In this document: one piece after another, positions 21,186-31,206 of the stretch
How positions within the stretch are numbered: the stretch's first letter is position 1
Layout: every line of letters begins with the position of its first letter
DNA from: Stramenopiles sp. TOSAG23-2
Lineage: Eukaryota; Sar
Direction: 5' to 3'
Assembly: GCA_900128395.1 (NCBI GenBank)
Contig: LT649241.1
Coordinates: 1 to 64,000 of the forward strand
Length of the DNA: 64,000 nt
Made by a program: the position numbers and the translations under genes
The notes under the pieces: generated by a model
What the model was told of the DNA's origin: nothing
Database searches by the model: none
The model's input: only the letters and a program-made list of their open reading frames with translations

Positions 21186-22235
21186 ATGATGAACAATATT
21201 ATTTTTGCTAAATTTATATTTTTAATTATTATTGTTACCAATGCAACTGCTTATGATACTTGCTTGTCTCCACGGACGAAGGACCAAGACTGCGATTGTG
21301 ATATACGGAGACCATTGCTGCAAAATATAAGAAATAATGGTTACCTGATTGAATTTGCAGTTTGCAGGGACTACAAAGACAAAGGGGGAGACATTATGCC
21401 ACTGGCAGTTTTAGTAACGCCATATGATCCTGTAAATACACTTCCTGTATATTCAAAAGGAAAAAAAATTGGAGAGAGTCATTGGTTTAATGTTATACTT
21501 CCACAGAAATCTTGGAGGACAAACTGGAAACCGTGGTCTTGGTCAACAGGGGGGACGAGGTGGTACTGCCCAGATATTACAATAGCTGGTGTCGAAGGAG
21601 GAGATCAAGGAAACGCGGAGTATAAAGGGCATTGGAAAAAAAAATATGGTGATGATGTACAAACAGCAACAGATTTGGTCTGTCCAAAGTCACAGGCAAG
21701 TACCACAGTAACTTATAGCACATATGATAGGAATAAAGACGCGGCGCAACAGAATTATATTGGTATCAGGCAAACATTCTGTCCAACAAGCACATGGTAT
21801 CAATATTCTTTTCTTTGGCATAGCCCTATGGTCTCGTCATCCTCTACTCATATTCCTAGCTTTATAAGATGCCCCCAGATTGCTGCACCATGTGACGGCA
21901 ATGATGATGATTGCGCATGCTACTATTTTGGTGACGATGAGGTGTGCAAAAATTATGTTCCACCAACAAAAGCTCCCAAAGAAGCACCAACAACAGATGC
22001 ACCAAGAAAAATCGAGGAACCACAAACTGTCGAGGAAAAGAAAGACAATGATAGATTTTCATTGCCATGGGAAAGTACATTTGGTTGGATAATCTTTGCC
22101 GTTACTATGGTGGCCGCCGCAGGTATGTTCTATACGTTGTATTCAAATCGAAATGCAAATAATGATTACAGTGATGCGATAAGAAGCGGAGAAGGTGCTG
22201 AAATGGGATATCTGCCAATGATGGAGAAGCAATAA
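21186..22235 (+). CDS. Type I membrane protein, orphan Cys-rich ectodomain
   Basis: The 349-residue protein has a signal peptide (residues ~1-22), then an ectodomain of about 270 residues with about 13 Cys and many Trp (WKPWSWSTGGTRWYC). A Thr/Pro/Lys-rich stalk (about 255-290) leads to one transmembrane helix (WIIFAVTMVAAAGMFYTLY, about 300-320) and a short cytoplasmic tail ending YLPMMEKQ. The acidic Cys cluster CDGNDDDCACYYFGDDEVC resembles a small disulfide or metal-binding knob. I recognise no family; a surface receptor or adhesin is a guess. Base composition is less AT-rich than the flanks. Confidence 0.65.
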   Translation: MMNNIIFAKFIFLIIIVTNATAYDTCLSPRTKDQDCDCDIRRPLLQNIRNNGYLIEFAVCRDYKDKGGDIMPLAVLVTPYDPVNTLPVYSKGKKIGESHWFNVILPQKSWRTNWKPWSWSTGGTRWYCPDITIAGVEGGDQGNAEYKGHWKKKYGDDVQTATDLVCPKSQASTTVTYSTYDRNKDAAQQNYIGIRQTFCPTSTWYQYSFLWHSPMVSSSSTHIPSFIRCPQIAAPCDGNDDDCACYYFGDDEVCKNYVPPTKAPKEAPTTDAPRKIEEPQTVEEKKDNDRFSLPWESTFGWIIFAVTMVAAAGMFYTLYSNRNANNDYSDAIRSGEGAEMGYLPMMEKQ

Positions 22236-22249
22236 AAATACGTACGAAC

Positions 22250-22275
22250 GAAAGTACGTACGAATTCGTACGACA
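22250..22275. repeat. Perfect palindrome 3' of membrane protein gene
   Basis: The palindrome CGTACGAATTCGTACG and neighbouring CGTACG units start within 20 bp of the stop codon. It could form a hairpin in the 3' UTR. No known family. Confidence 0.5.
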
Positions 22276-22516
22276 TATAAAAAATACACACGCGCGCGAA
22301 TATTTTAAGAAAATTTTCATATTTTATATAAAAATATACGCGTATTTATTAAACGTATATATATATATATATGGAAACAAAAATCTCTCTCAAATCTCTC
22401 TCCTCCTCTCTCTTTATACACACCTTTTGTTATTTTTAGCTGCTGTTATTTTTTATAATCTTGTGTTAATGCTAACATTGTACCTTCCTTCCTCCAATCT
22501 TCAATTTTTCATATTT

Positions 22517-23619
22517 TTACTTGTGGTTGTATGATGACGTACTACCATTTTCATCATTCAAATCACCTTTACCATCTCCTACACGAATACCATTTGCATT
22601 ATAATAATTCGCTTTTCCACCTACTGAACGTATAAGTGCAATAATCTCTTGTTTAACTTCACTATGATTATAATCATACACGTAGTCTAATGGAGTGTAT
22701 CCACCAAGCTTTTAATACTTTATTTGCTGCGATTGTTAAAGGTGTCCAATCACTACCACTACGACCACGGCTACGACGACTACCGCTGCTATTTCTACCG
22801 ACTTGATTCACCATTTCTTTTAATGTCATACCACGTTCATTCACACCATTTGTCTTAACATATTTATGAAAACGATGTAGTTTTACAAACATTTGTACAT
22901 CCTCCATACGTCCTTTTTCACATGCCACAATAAACGGCATGCCATTTGGAAACTCTTCTTGATATCGTTCAATTAATAAATAAAGTCTTCTCGCTGGATG
23001 TATATGTATCATCTCATTTATACTTCTCGGACCATTATATTTACGATCCAATGCAATATCACATATACGATCGAAATCACCGGATCGAAAAGCATTTCTC
23101 AATTGATAGATAGAGGTATATAACTTAAATACCAAAAATACTAGTTCCTTTATGTATTGCAACAATGAGAAAGGTAAATTACCGAAAATACAAAGTATAT
23201 GAATATAACTTACTTTTAGAATCTACATATTTTACATGTGTGCGCATATATTTTCTGGTAATTATTTTGATCATCTCATTCACTTGCTCTTCATATTCAA
23301 TCATACCACCACTATGATTATGTTTATGTTTACTTTGACAGCGGCTGCTTCAACGGCAGGGATGCAAAAGGTCTAATCCCAACTCCTTCAATTTGATATC
23401 ACTTTTTGCCCATTTTATGCATTCATTTATTAAATGTGTTCTAGCACAGTGCATGTTATTCAATGTTGATAATCCATGAACTATTGCTTCTAAGCACAAA
23501 AAAAATTTAAATGCATTTAATGATAAATATGTTGCTGATTTTTCACCATTATGTTCCACTAATTTTGTTGGTAATTCTCCTCTTTCATTTGTATCTAATT
23601 CACCAAGAGATGTATGTAA
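22517..23619 (-). pseudogene. Broken ankyrin-repeat gene
   Basis: Homologous sense runs through three disconnected minus-strand frames. The 5' part (23619 to 23350) has ankyrin-like text such as LCLEAIVHGLSTLNNMHCAR and ends in an in-frame TGA at about 23350, after which the same frame stays open (MIEYEEQVNEMIKIITRKYM). A possible intron follows (GTAAGT near 23210). Sense then resumes in RNAFRSGDFDRICDIALDRK and FPNGMPFIVACEKGRMEDVQ (23110-22700). At about 22700 the frame changes again: the C-terminal part reads GGYTPLDYV to a stop at 22517 in another frame. An in-frame stop plus a frameshift points to a pseudogene, though sequencing error cannot be excluded. Confidence 0.65.
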
Positions 23620-23639
23620 TCAATTTTTAGATTTAGATT

Positions 23640-24091
23640 TCTGTGCCAAGCCCAGCAAGCCCACAGCAAGCCTATTATTATTACAAGGTACATACCATTA
23701 TACTGTAATACTACAGGGGAAAACCTTAACCTTGTTTTTAACAAAAAAAAAAAAAAGAGAAAAGAGAAAAAGAAATTGAAGAAAAGCAACAAACCCAACA
23801 AAATAAAAAGGAGTTTTTTATTAAGTTGAAGAACAACATAGAATATATAAATTTACGAATATATATTGTTAGATATAATTTTTAATAGCGTTGTGACTGA
23901 TTATTTCTATATTTGATTATGTCTACATTTACATTTCTGTATATATGTATTGATATTTGTTAACAGCTTCGTACAATTTCGTAAACGTCTCGTTGGTTGT
24001 ATTTGGAGAAACTGGCTACATATACACATATATATGCAAATACATACAAAAAAATACATATAATCATTATCATAATAATTCTACATAAAGA
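23640..24091. other. Intergenic region
   Basis: Contains a short GC-richer stretch near 23640-23670 with repeated AGCCCAGCAAG-like words, an A14 run and then AT-rich leader of the MRH gene. A minus-strand hydrophobic frame here reads poly-Phe from the A-run and is not credible. Confidence 0.4.
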
Positions 24092-25393
24092 ATGGTAATC
24101 TATTTTCTACTATTATTATTATATAGTAGTGCTATTTTTCCAATTTGTTATTCACAACCAAGTTCATGCAAATATACAAATAGTGTAAATGGTATCACGT
24201 ACAATTTCAATACAATAAAAAATAAAAATTTTGAGATAACAGCAAGTGATGGATATACGTATTCTTTGAATATATGTGGAACAAGTCCAACGGAGTGTCC
24301 AAATGATCCTGATGGTGTGACGAGTGGGATGGTAACACAAACAAAACCAAGTCCATTTGGTGGTGTTTGTTATGTATTGGGCCAATACGATGATTCAGTC
24401 ACAACGGCCAATTGGAGTCCACTTGCAAATGAAGCAGGTGTTGCATTAACGTTAGCAAATGGTTCTCCCAGCGATTGTCCTGAGGGAACACCACGTCAAG
24501 TATCATTACATTTTGAATGTGGAACAACAGAAGAAGATACTGCATGGACTGTTGATGATGGCGGAGATTGTTCATATACAATACACTATAAAACAAAATA
24601 TGCTTGTAAAGATCCAAACAATACTAATCCATCGACACCAGCACCAGCACCAGTACCAGTAGGAGGTTCATGCAGGCCAGCACCAGCACCAGTACCAGTA
24701 GGAGGTTCATGCAAATATACAAATAGTGTAAATGGTATCACGTACAATTTCAATACAATAAAAAATAAAAATTTTGAGATAACAGCAAGTGATGGATATA
24801 CATTTGATTTGAATATATGTGGAACGAGTCCAACGGAGTGTCCAAATGATCCTGATGGTGTGACGAGTGGGATGGTAACACAAACAAAACCAAGTCCATT
24901 TGGTGGTGTTTGTTATGTATTGGGCCAATACGATGATTCAGTCACAACGGCCAATTGGAGTCCACTTGCAAATGAAGCAGGTGTTGCATTAACGTTAGCA
25001 AATGGTTCTCCCAGCGATTGTCCTGAGGGAACACCACGTCAAGTATCATTACATTTTGAATGTGGAACAACAGAAGAAGATACTGCATGGACTGTTGATG
25101 ATGGCGGAGATTGTTCATATACAATACACTATAAAACAAAATATGCTTGTAAAGAGACATGCCTAGACACAATAGTAACAACAACCGCCATACCAATCAC
25201 AACAACTATTATCACCGACACAACAATGCTACCTCTTATTATCGACAAAAATGATACAGACTATGATGCAAACGACAACATCCCTTCAGAAACAGTTAGC
25301 AATGCGCATTCCATTATAAGAATGTACAGCAAAAAAGGACACCACTTTTACTTGACAATGATTTTTTTCATCGTCGTTACCTACGTATTATGA
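24092..25393 (+). CDS. Membrane protein with two nearly identical MRH (mannose-6-phosphate receptor homology) domains
   Basis: The 433-residue protein has a signal peptide (about 1-22), then MRH domain 1 (about residues 25-173) and MRH domain 2 (about 206-354). A Pro/Ala linker carries PAPAPVPVGGSC twice. A Thr/Ile-rich stalk and a C-terminal hydrophobic helix (about 415-433) act as TM or GPI signal. MRH hallmarks in each copy: YxxNICG-type strand with Cys, GGVCYVLGQYD, GVALTLANGS followed by C-P-E-G-TPRQVSLHFEC (Arg and Glu of the sugar pocket), and CSYTIHYKTKYAC. MRH domains bind phosphomannose or high-mannose glycans in ER quality control and lysosomal sorting. The duplicate is 543 bp out of phase (181 codons) with only a few nucleotide changes, so it is recent. 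Confidence 0.85.
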   Translation: MVIYFLLLLLYSSAIFPICYSQPSSCKYTNSVNGITYNFNTIKNKNFEITASDGYTYSLNICGTSPTECPNDPDGVTSGMVTQTKPSPFGGVCYVLGQYDDSVTTANWSPLANEAGVALTLANGSPSDCPEGTPRQVSLHFECGTTEEDTAWTVDDGGDCSYTIHYKTKYACKDPNNTNPSTPAPAPVPVGGSCRPAPAPVPVGGSCKYTNSVNGITYNFNTIKNKNFEITASDGYTFDLNICGTSPTECPNDPDGVTSGMVTQTKPSPFGGVCYVLGQYDDSVTTANWSPLANEAGVALTLANGSPSDCPEGTPRQVSLHFECGTTEEDTAWTVDDGGDCSYTIHYKTKYACKETCLDTIVTTTAIPITTTIITDTTMLPLIIDKNDTDYDANDNIPSETVSNAHSIIRMYSKKGHHFYLTMIFFIVVTYVL

Positions 25394-25574
25394 TAATATG
25401 TGTAAGTTTCATGATGAGTGCAGTAGTAGTAAATAAAAATGAGTATTATTTAAGTCTAAATATACTTCTTATACGCGTATTTTAATTTTTTATTTCTACA
25501 AAGAGATGGATCTGGTGGAGTCATTCATATTAATAATACTAATAATAATATTATTGTTAAATAATAATTTAAAT

Positions 25575-26163
25575 CCTAACTTGGAAAAACGCAGACGTGG
25601 GAGCGTCAAGCTTATACGGGTACACACGGAAAATTAAAGAATTTCATGAGTTTTGCACCAACAACGAACCGTCTGTTCTACTTACAGAGAGGCAAGCCAA
25701 CACATTACAAAAAAAATTGAAGTTACCAGATACGAAAAAAATTGCATGCCAATTTAATCTTGCAAAGCTAAAGCTTAGCGGGTATGAGGCAATTGAATTA
25801 TTTTTTGGTTCTAAGTTAAAAGAAGATGGTACCAATTACACGAAAGAATATTACGGTGGGTATCGCAGTGCATTCAAGAAAATATTCGCATGGCAGAAGG
25901 TGAAGGGTCTTGAAGAGTTTGATGAGCTAATGGGTCTGATTATTGGGGGGATAACAAGAATACAAAAAATTGATGAGAAAAGTGGAAAACGAGTCAGATT
26001 CGACAGAGAAGGAATAACTTATGAGGAATACTGTCAGTTATGTTATTATTTCTTAAAAAAAGGAGATTATAAACATTTAGTAATGACTACATTTGAATGG
26101 AATCTAATGTGTCGAGTTAATCAACTAAATGGTTTAACTACAACTCGTATGAAGTGGATATAG
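25575..26163 (+). mobile_element. Tyrosine recombinase relic (Crypton-like), truncated
   Basis: The frame opens after a stop at about 25574 and has no ATG before residue ~110; the nominal start at 25597 is GTG. The N-terminal half is a helical core-binding (SAM-like) domain: YGYTRKIKEFHEFC, ELFFGSKLK, YGGYRSAFKKIFAWQ. The second half reaches the beginning of the catalytic domain, FEWNLMCRVNQLNG, where the Arg is the expected box I catalytic residue. A TAG follows within 15 codons, so the box II residues (H-x-x-R and Tyr) are missing. The pattern WNLMCR is typical of eukaryotic Crypton-type recombinases. It is a 5'- and 3'-truncated remnant. Confidence 0.6.
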
Positions 26164-26899
26164 TACAACGATACCTATGACCTATGACTTAGTCTTTAGT
26201 GATAGGTAAATAGGGAATTTGTACGTATCACTGATATAAAAATCTATACTAAAAATCCAAATTATATATACAACATCCTTAATACTATATACTTGGAAAT
26301 CATGCCAATATATCATGATCCATGTATTTCTACACCCTGATAAATATATTTAGAATGAGGCAAAACCAAAAAACCGCATCTCCAGAAAGTTTGTTTACTA
26401 GCTGAATTCTAATTTTCAACGTTCTAATGGAACAACAAATATAAAAATTAGACCAACGACTTTTGTATATGATATGTATGTGTATATGTGTCTTTTTTTA
26501 AGTGAAAGTAGCCATTAACTATGTTGAATTATTTTTTTTAACATATTAAAAATTAAAATACTCCCCCATCATATTACCATACTAAATTCATAATTTATAT
26601 ACTACCAAGTACACCGATGTAAAATTCAAAATTAGGCACAGAATTCTGTGCCTAAATTGTCCTCATTTTAAAATTACACCAAATAATAATTGTGCAATTC
26701 GCACATTCTATAGTATAAAATTATACTAGAATTGGTGTGTCGTGAGGGGTAAATAGTATTTACATATTTACATACATAACGAGACAGAGAGAGTTATTCA
26801 TCATATTATTAATAGTAGTATTTATCATTGTTTCGAAATTATTAAAGTTTATTATTGTTTTCTTCTCGATTGCAGCTCACGCATTTACGTTTTCTAAAC
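26164..26899. other. Intergenic region upstream of zinc-cluster gene
   Basis: AT-rich, with no homologous recombinase sense after 26163. A plausible 3' splice site lies at 26876 (pyrimidine-rich TTTTCTTCTCGATTGCAG), suggesting the next gene may have an upstream exon within this region. No exon was identified. Confidence 0.35.
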
Positions 26900-27121
26900 A
26901 TGGAAATGCAAATACACAGTAAAAAAGATTTCAAAGAGCCGAAAAGGCAACCGAGAACCTGCACTGAATGTAGGCGCGTGAAGGTGAAGTGCGACAAAAA
27001 CACTCCTTGTAGTAGATGTGTTAAACGGGGGATAACTTGTGTGCCGACTGGAAAATGTAAGCGTGGAAGATGGCAAACGGATCGTAAAATTGCAAAAAAA
27101 AAGAAAGAAGCGATAATATAA
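26900..27121 (+). CDS. Minimal Zn2Cys6 binuclear-cluster DNA-binding protein
   Basis: About 73 residues from the ATG at 26900. The region holds a textbook binuclear cluster, CX2CX6CX5CX2CX6C, from CTEC to GITC, with basic residues between the second and third Cys (RRVKVK) as in fungal-type Gal4 DNA-binding domains. It is followed only by a basic tail (RGRWQTDRKIAKKKK). There is no coiled-coil dimerisation element or activation domain. The short length means either an autonomous mini-factor, the last exon of a spliced gene (see the acceptor at 26876), or a truncated copy. An in-frame ATG at 26855 lies before the acceptor. Confidence 0.6.
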   Translation: MEMQIHSKKDFKEPKRQPRTCTECRRVKVKCDKNTPCSRCVKRGITCVPTGKCKRGRWQTDRKIAKKKKEAII

Positions 27122-27154
27122 TTATAAAATAGTAAATAATTTTTTATTATCTAA

Positions 27155-27605
27155 AGTCGATTGTATGTCCTAAATCCTAAAAGTATATATACTTATATTG
27201 TTATGAGACTTAAATACTAATAATACTATATTACCAGGAGATTACAGGTAGGACGACTATAATTATATATAGTAATTATTTCGGCATTATGTCCTCTCTG
27301 GCATTATGCATACGCAACACCGAAATCAGGAATATGAAATGTAAGGGATAAATAGTAAAGTCGATTGTATGTCCTAAAAGTATATATACTTATATTGTTA
27401 TGAGACTTAAATACTATATCAAATAATTACGAAGAAGGGGAAAAGAGACCTAATATAAACAATCGACTTTACTATTTATTCCTTACATTTCATATTCCTG
27501 ATTTCAATAGATCATTTCGGCATTATGCATAATCTTCAAAAGTATATACTTATTGTACTGAGACTAAATTCGCACATACTATCAAATAATTACGATTTAG
27601 ATTGG
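27155..27605. repeat. Cluster of direct and inverted repeats
   Basis: Arms 27322-27368 and 27459-27505 are near-perfect inverted copies (about 46 of 47 bp). They are separated by ~90 bp. Part of the spacer (AAGTATATATACTTATATTG followed by TTATGAGACTTAAATACT) is also found in direct orientation at about 27180-27220 and, degenerate, at 27538-27590. The word TTTCGGCATTATG occurs on both flanks. The structure looks like a nested or rearranged non-autonomous element and fills the gap between the zinc-cluster and TauD genes. Confidence 0.7.
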
Positions 27606-27955
27606 GAGTTAGAGTATTAGTATGTATAATATTAAGCATCAAATAAAACCTTATTTTGTTTCAACTCCAGAGCCTTTGTCCTTTGTCCAACTCTATCAGA
27701 TTCAGCATCAACAAAACCCACTATTGGCTGCACCAGGCACACCTGGCACACGTTTTAAAAAAATAATAACACTACACATTATTGAAAAAACAACAACAAA
27801 ACAACCACAAAAAATAATATTACACACAAAAGAAGAATAAGCACGTAACTAAATATATAATACATATACCAACGTACATCATAATAACATATATATACAA
27901 AACACAACAAAAACAAACATAGCCCTTCTCCCCCCCCCCACACACAACCATAACA

Positions 27956-29062
27956 ATGGCGTCATCAATAGCAACAATGCAAAGAAAGGACCATACAAAA
28001 GCAGAATGGTATGTACATCCAACCTGTGGTGTTGAAGTGAATAATTTAACTTTGGCTAATTTATCACAAGAAAACGTTAATATAGTTAAACAACAATTTG
28101 CAAAACATGGTGTTGTATACTTCAGAGGTATTGATAAGGATGCAGCATTTAATGAAAAGGAACATATACAATTTGCTAGACAAATTGGTACTATTAATGT
28201 TAATCGTTTCTTTCAATATGTTGAAAATTTTCCTGAAATCTCTTTAGTTTCAAAATCACCAGAAGATAAACAAGCTATTGGACAAAACTTTCATGCAGAT
28301 CATACATATGATACTGCACCAGCAACTGGAAGTATTTTAGTTGCAAGGCAACTCCCGAAAAGTGGTGGAGAAACAATATTTGTTGATATGCGCAAAGCAT
28401 ATGATAATCTTTCAAATGAATTAAAAGAAAAAATTAGTAATTTAAGAGCTGTGCATTCATCTCGCCATGTATTTGGCAGGACAAATGCAGATAGAAAAAT
28501 GTATGAAAATCCTGACATTGCAGTTCAAGATAATGTTCACCCAGTTGTAATTAAACACCCCGTGTCTGGTAGAAATGTATTATTTGTCAATCCAGGTTTT
28601 ACTATATGTTTTGAAGGCCAAACGCCGGAGGAAAGTGCTGAATTGTTACAAACACTTTATCATCATGCTGTGCAAAAAGAAAATATGTTTGTTTTTAAAT
28701 GGACTCCAGGATCAGCAGTGATGTGGGATAATCGTGCAGTATGGCATTGTGCATGTAATAATTATCCCGGCATGCATAGGGTAATGCATCGTATAACACT
28801 AGATGGTGTAGAATTGGAAAGCGCTGATTCAACACAGTTAGGTAGTAAAAAATATGATCAAGCTTGTCCAGATGTATCTAAACCAACACATTATGGACAA
28901 ACGATATTGGAGTTGCCAGTTATTAATAATTTAATAACCACATTGGATGTTGGTACGAAACAACTAGGTATGGAAAACTGGTCAGGAAGCCCGCCATTGT
29001 ATCAACGAGTTGCATTAAAAGCAATGGCATTGTTAAAAATACCACTTTTCAGCAAGTTGTAA
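27956..29062 (+). CDS. TauD/TfdA-family Fe(II)/2-oxoglutarate dioxygenase
   Basis: The 368-residue protein has the double-stranded beta-helix fold markers of the taurine dioxygenase family: the HxD iron ligands in NFHADHTYD (H113, D115), a GGET segment (137-140) after the active-site strand, the distal His in MWDNRAVWHC (H264) and the 2-oxoglutarate-binding Arg in RVMHRITL (R279). A C-terminal extension of ~80 residues is not part of the core. It would oxidise a small substrate (sulfonate, amino acid derivative or similar) with O2 and 2-oxoglutarate. A second family member lies at 47487. The start is preceded by a C-rich and A-rich leader. Confidence 0.88.
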   Translation: MASSIATMQRKDHTKAEWYVHPTCGVEVNNLTLANLSQENVNIVKQQFAKHGVVYFRGIDKDAAFNEKEHIQFARQIGTINVNRFFQYVENFPEISLVSKSPEDKQAIGQNFHADHTYDTAPATGSILVARQLPKSGGETIFVDMRKAYDNLSNELKEKISNLRAVHSSRHVFGRTNADRKMYENPDIAVQDNVHPVVIKHPVSGRNVLFVNPGFTICFEGQTPEESAELLQTLYHHAVQKENMFVFKWTPGSAVMWDNRAVWHCACNNYPGMHRVMHRITLDGVELESADSTQLGSKKYDQACPDVSKPTHYGQTILELPVINNLITTLDVGTKQLGMENWSGSPPLYQRVALKAMALLKIPLFSKL

Positions 29063-29218
29063 AAACAAGTTGGAAGGAGGATTATCGTGTTTATGAATTT
29101 TTTCAGCAGAGAAGGGTACATATCGTAGTAGTGTGTGTACATATGTGTGGATATTTTAAAACTTTTCTTTTTTATAAAAAAATAACACACGCACACATAT
29201 TTTTTTTTTAAATTTTAA

Positions 29219-30532
29219 CTAAGTAGTACAACGTTTGTCGGTTCTACATGTCCATTCCCACCCTGGCCTTTCATTTTCACAGGCTGATATGATTCCATCA
29301 AACGTTGCTACACAATTTCCATCAATCCATTTCGTTCCAGGTGCACAAAACTTAGTTGCTACCTCACACATATATTTTTGTGGCTCCGCAAGTTGCATTT
29401 GTAAATTTTCAATTTCCTTCTGCAATCGTTTTACTACATCAACTAATTCATTTTGTCGTTGATGAATATAAGAATCATGAATAATATTATTATTATCATA
29501 ATAATGTGCATGCATGTAACCACCACTAGCGCCACTTGCAGAAGGTCCACCATGCTGATGAAAATAACCAGCTGGACCCGAAGGTCCATGTATGATATTG
29601 TCACTACCACCTGTGCCATCTGATGATCCACCAGACGATGGGGCAGTTGGATTTTCTGAATGCGTTACTCCTACTGTTGGAGCCAATGTGGTTGGCGACG
29701 GTGGTTCAACGTGTGCAGGTGTCGTATGAGCGTGTGCAGGTGCTGTTGCTGGAGCAGGTGGTTCAGCATGTGCAGGTGTCGTATGAGCGTGTCCAGGTGG
29801 AGCAGGTACTCCCGCATTTTTATCGATTAAAACATATGTTTTTACTTCGTTTTTGTTATCATTGTCTTCAGGGCCTATCCAACCAGCCAGATATACTTTC
29901 TGATTTCCGCCAACGCCCTGAATAGTTAAATTTGCTCCATTCCAACTATCTCCGTAACTATCTTTACCGTACACCTCATACCGCGCTTTTGATAAACAAA
30001 TATATTTCGTCTGGCCACCAGATCCTGAAAGTATGACATTTCCGTTATATCGTATGCCCCACGTAACTTCACTTTTAAATGATCCTCCAAATGATATTAC
30101 CGCTACATTTTCGTAGCATGGTGCAGAGCTAGTAGATGCAGCGTGTGCAGGTGTCGTATGAGCGTGTGCAGGTGCTGTAGTTACCCCCGCAGGTGTCGCA
30201 TGAGCGTGTGCAGGTGGAGCAGGTCCTCCCGCCGACGGAGTTGTTGTTTGCAACGGAGAAATACTTGGTGCAATGTTACATGGGGGTGCAAAGTGATTAC
30301 ATGATCTGCCATTTGTGGAAACTGTACTATAACAACAGCTGTTAGCACCGCCTGTTTGTGAATCGCATCCAGCTCCACCACATTGTCCACATGTTGCAGG
30401 GCAGCATGCATTGCCATTTGTGATGCCAGTGGCACAAGTGGGATCAGCTCCCGCCGACGGAGTTGTTGTTTGCAACGGGGAAATATGGATATATATACTG
30501 TATATATATAACTTTTCTATAGGCATAGGCAT
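29219..30532 (-). CDS. Cys-rich secreted-type protein with His/Pro/Thr repeats
   Basis: The ~437-residue frame contains a Cys-rich module (CCPATCGQCGGAGC to CNHFAPPCN, about residues 43-85). A beta-rich domain with the motif KDSYGDSWNGANLTI follows (about 195-210), resembling the DSYGDGWNG domain of extracellular marine proteins. Low-complexity AHAHTTPAHA spacers flank it, then a short coiled coil (about 365-395) and a final Cys module (CEVATKFC to CRTDKRC). All this implies an extracellular protein, yet the N-terminus (MPMPIEKLYIYSIYIHI) is not a good signal peptide. The block SPLQTTTPSAG with its upstream DNA occurs twice (about 30228 and 30448), so the true 5' end was probably altered by duplication. 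Confidence 0.6.
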   Translation of the reverse strand: MPMPIEKLYIYSIYIHISPLQTTTPSAGADPTCATGITNGNACCPATCGQCGGAGCDSQTGGANSCCYSTVSTNGRSCNHFAPPCNIAPSISPLQTTTPSAGGPAPPAHAHATPAGVTTAPAHAHTTPAHAASTSSAPCYENVAVISFGGSFKSEVTWGIRYNGNVILSGSGGQTKYICLSKARYEVYGKDSYGDSWNGANLTIQGVGGNQKVYLAGWIGPEDNDNKNEVKTYVLIDKNAGVPAPPGHAHTTPAHAEPPAPATAPAHAHTTPAHVEPPSPTTLAPTVGVTHSENPTAPSSGGSSDGTGGSDNIIHGPSGPAGYFHQHGGPSASGASGGYMHAHYYDNNNIIHDSYIHQRQNELVDVVKRLQKEIENLQMQLAEPQKYMCEVATKFCAPGTKWIDGNCVATFDGIISACENERPGWEWTCRTDKRCTT

Positions 30533-30542
30533 ATCTTTTCTT

Positions 30543-30703
30543 TACATAAAAATTCCAATAGTGTGTATTGTTAAATCTTTTACATTAAATTATTCATTTT
30601 AAAATCATCATATGATCACATCTGTACATAAAAATTCCAATAGTGTGTATTGTTAAATCTTTTACATTAAATTAATTCAATTTAAAATCATGTGATCACA
30701 TCT
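30543..30703. repeat. Tandem duplication, 82-bp period
   Basis: Segment 30543-30624 is repeated at 30625-30703 with small indels (TACATAAAAATTCC start, TATGATCACATCTG end). It lies just 5' of the Cys-rich gene. Confidence 0.9.
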
Positions 30704-31169
30704 GATACAATACTCTGCTTATTCCTGTGAGTATTGTGCTATATTTTACAATTACCGTGTGTACTTCTAATACAGTATAGTAGAGCTCTGGGAGCTCTGT
30801 GTTTGTGGTTTTCCTTGCTCTGTGTTTGTGGTTTTCCTTGCTCCATTTTGATGTGAATGCCTCGAATGCCACAGGAATGCTCTGGAAAATGCCCAGAATG
30901 CATCGAGGTTTGCGTTTTAGTGGCGAGAGGATGTACAATGTACTTTGTTGATAGATCCTCTTTTAGTGTTTGGTGGTTTCTGGTTTGCTAAAATGGTGAT
31001 GTGTCCCATTTTTTGCATTTTCACCCCCGGCAATTTTTTGACTTTATAGGGGCCGCAAAGCACTTTTTTAGCAAAAGAAGAGAACCAGAATTTTTCGCCT
31101 TCCTATATATATATCACACACTCACCATAATCACATAACCATATAACCAACACTTAAAAATGTGCGTAT

Positions 31170-31206
<37 letters not shown>

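Noticed and set aside
27622-27840. 72-codon frame upstream of the first TauD gene
   Set aside because: Gln/Lys/Thr-rich, AT-driven composition with no domain; it is the leader region of the next gene.
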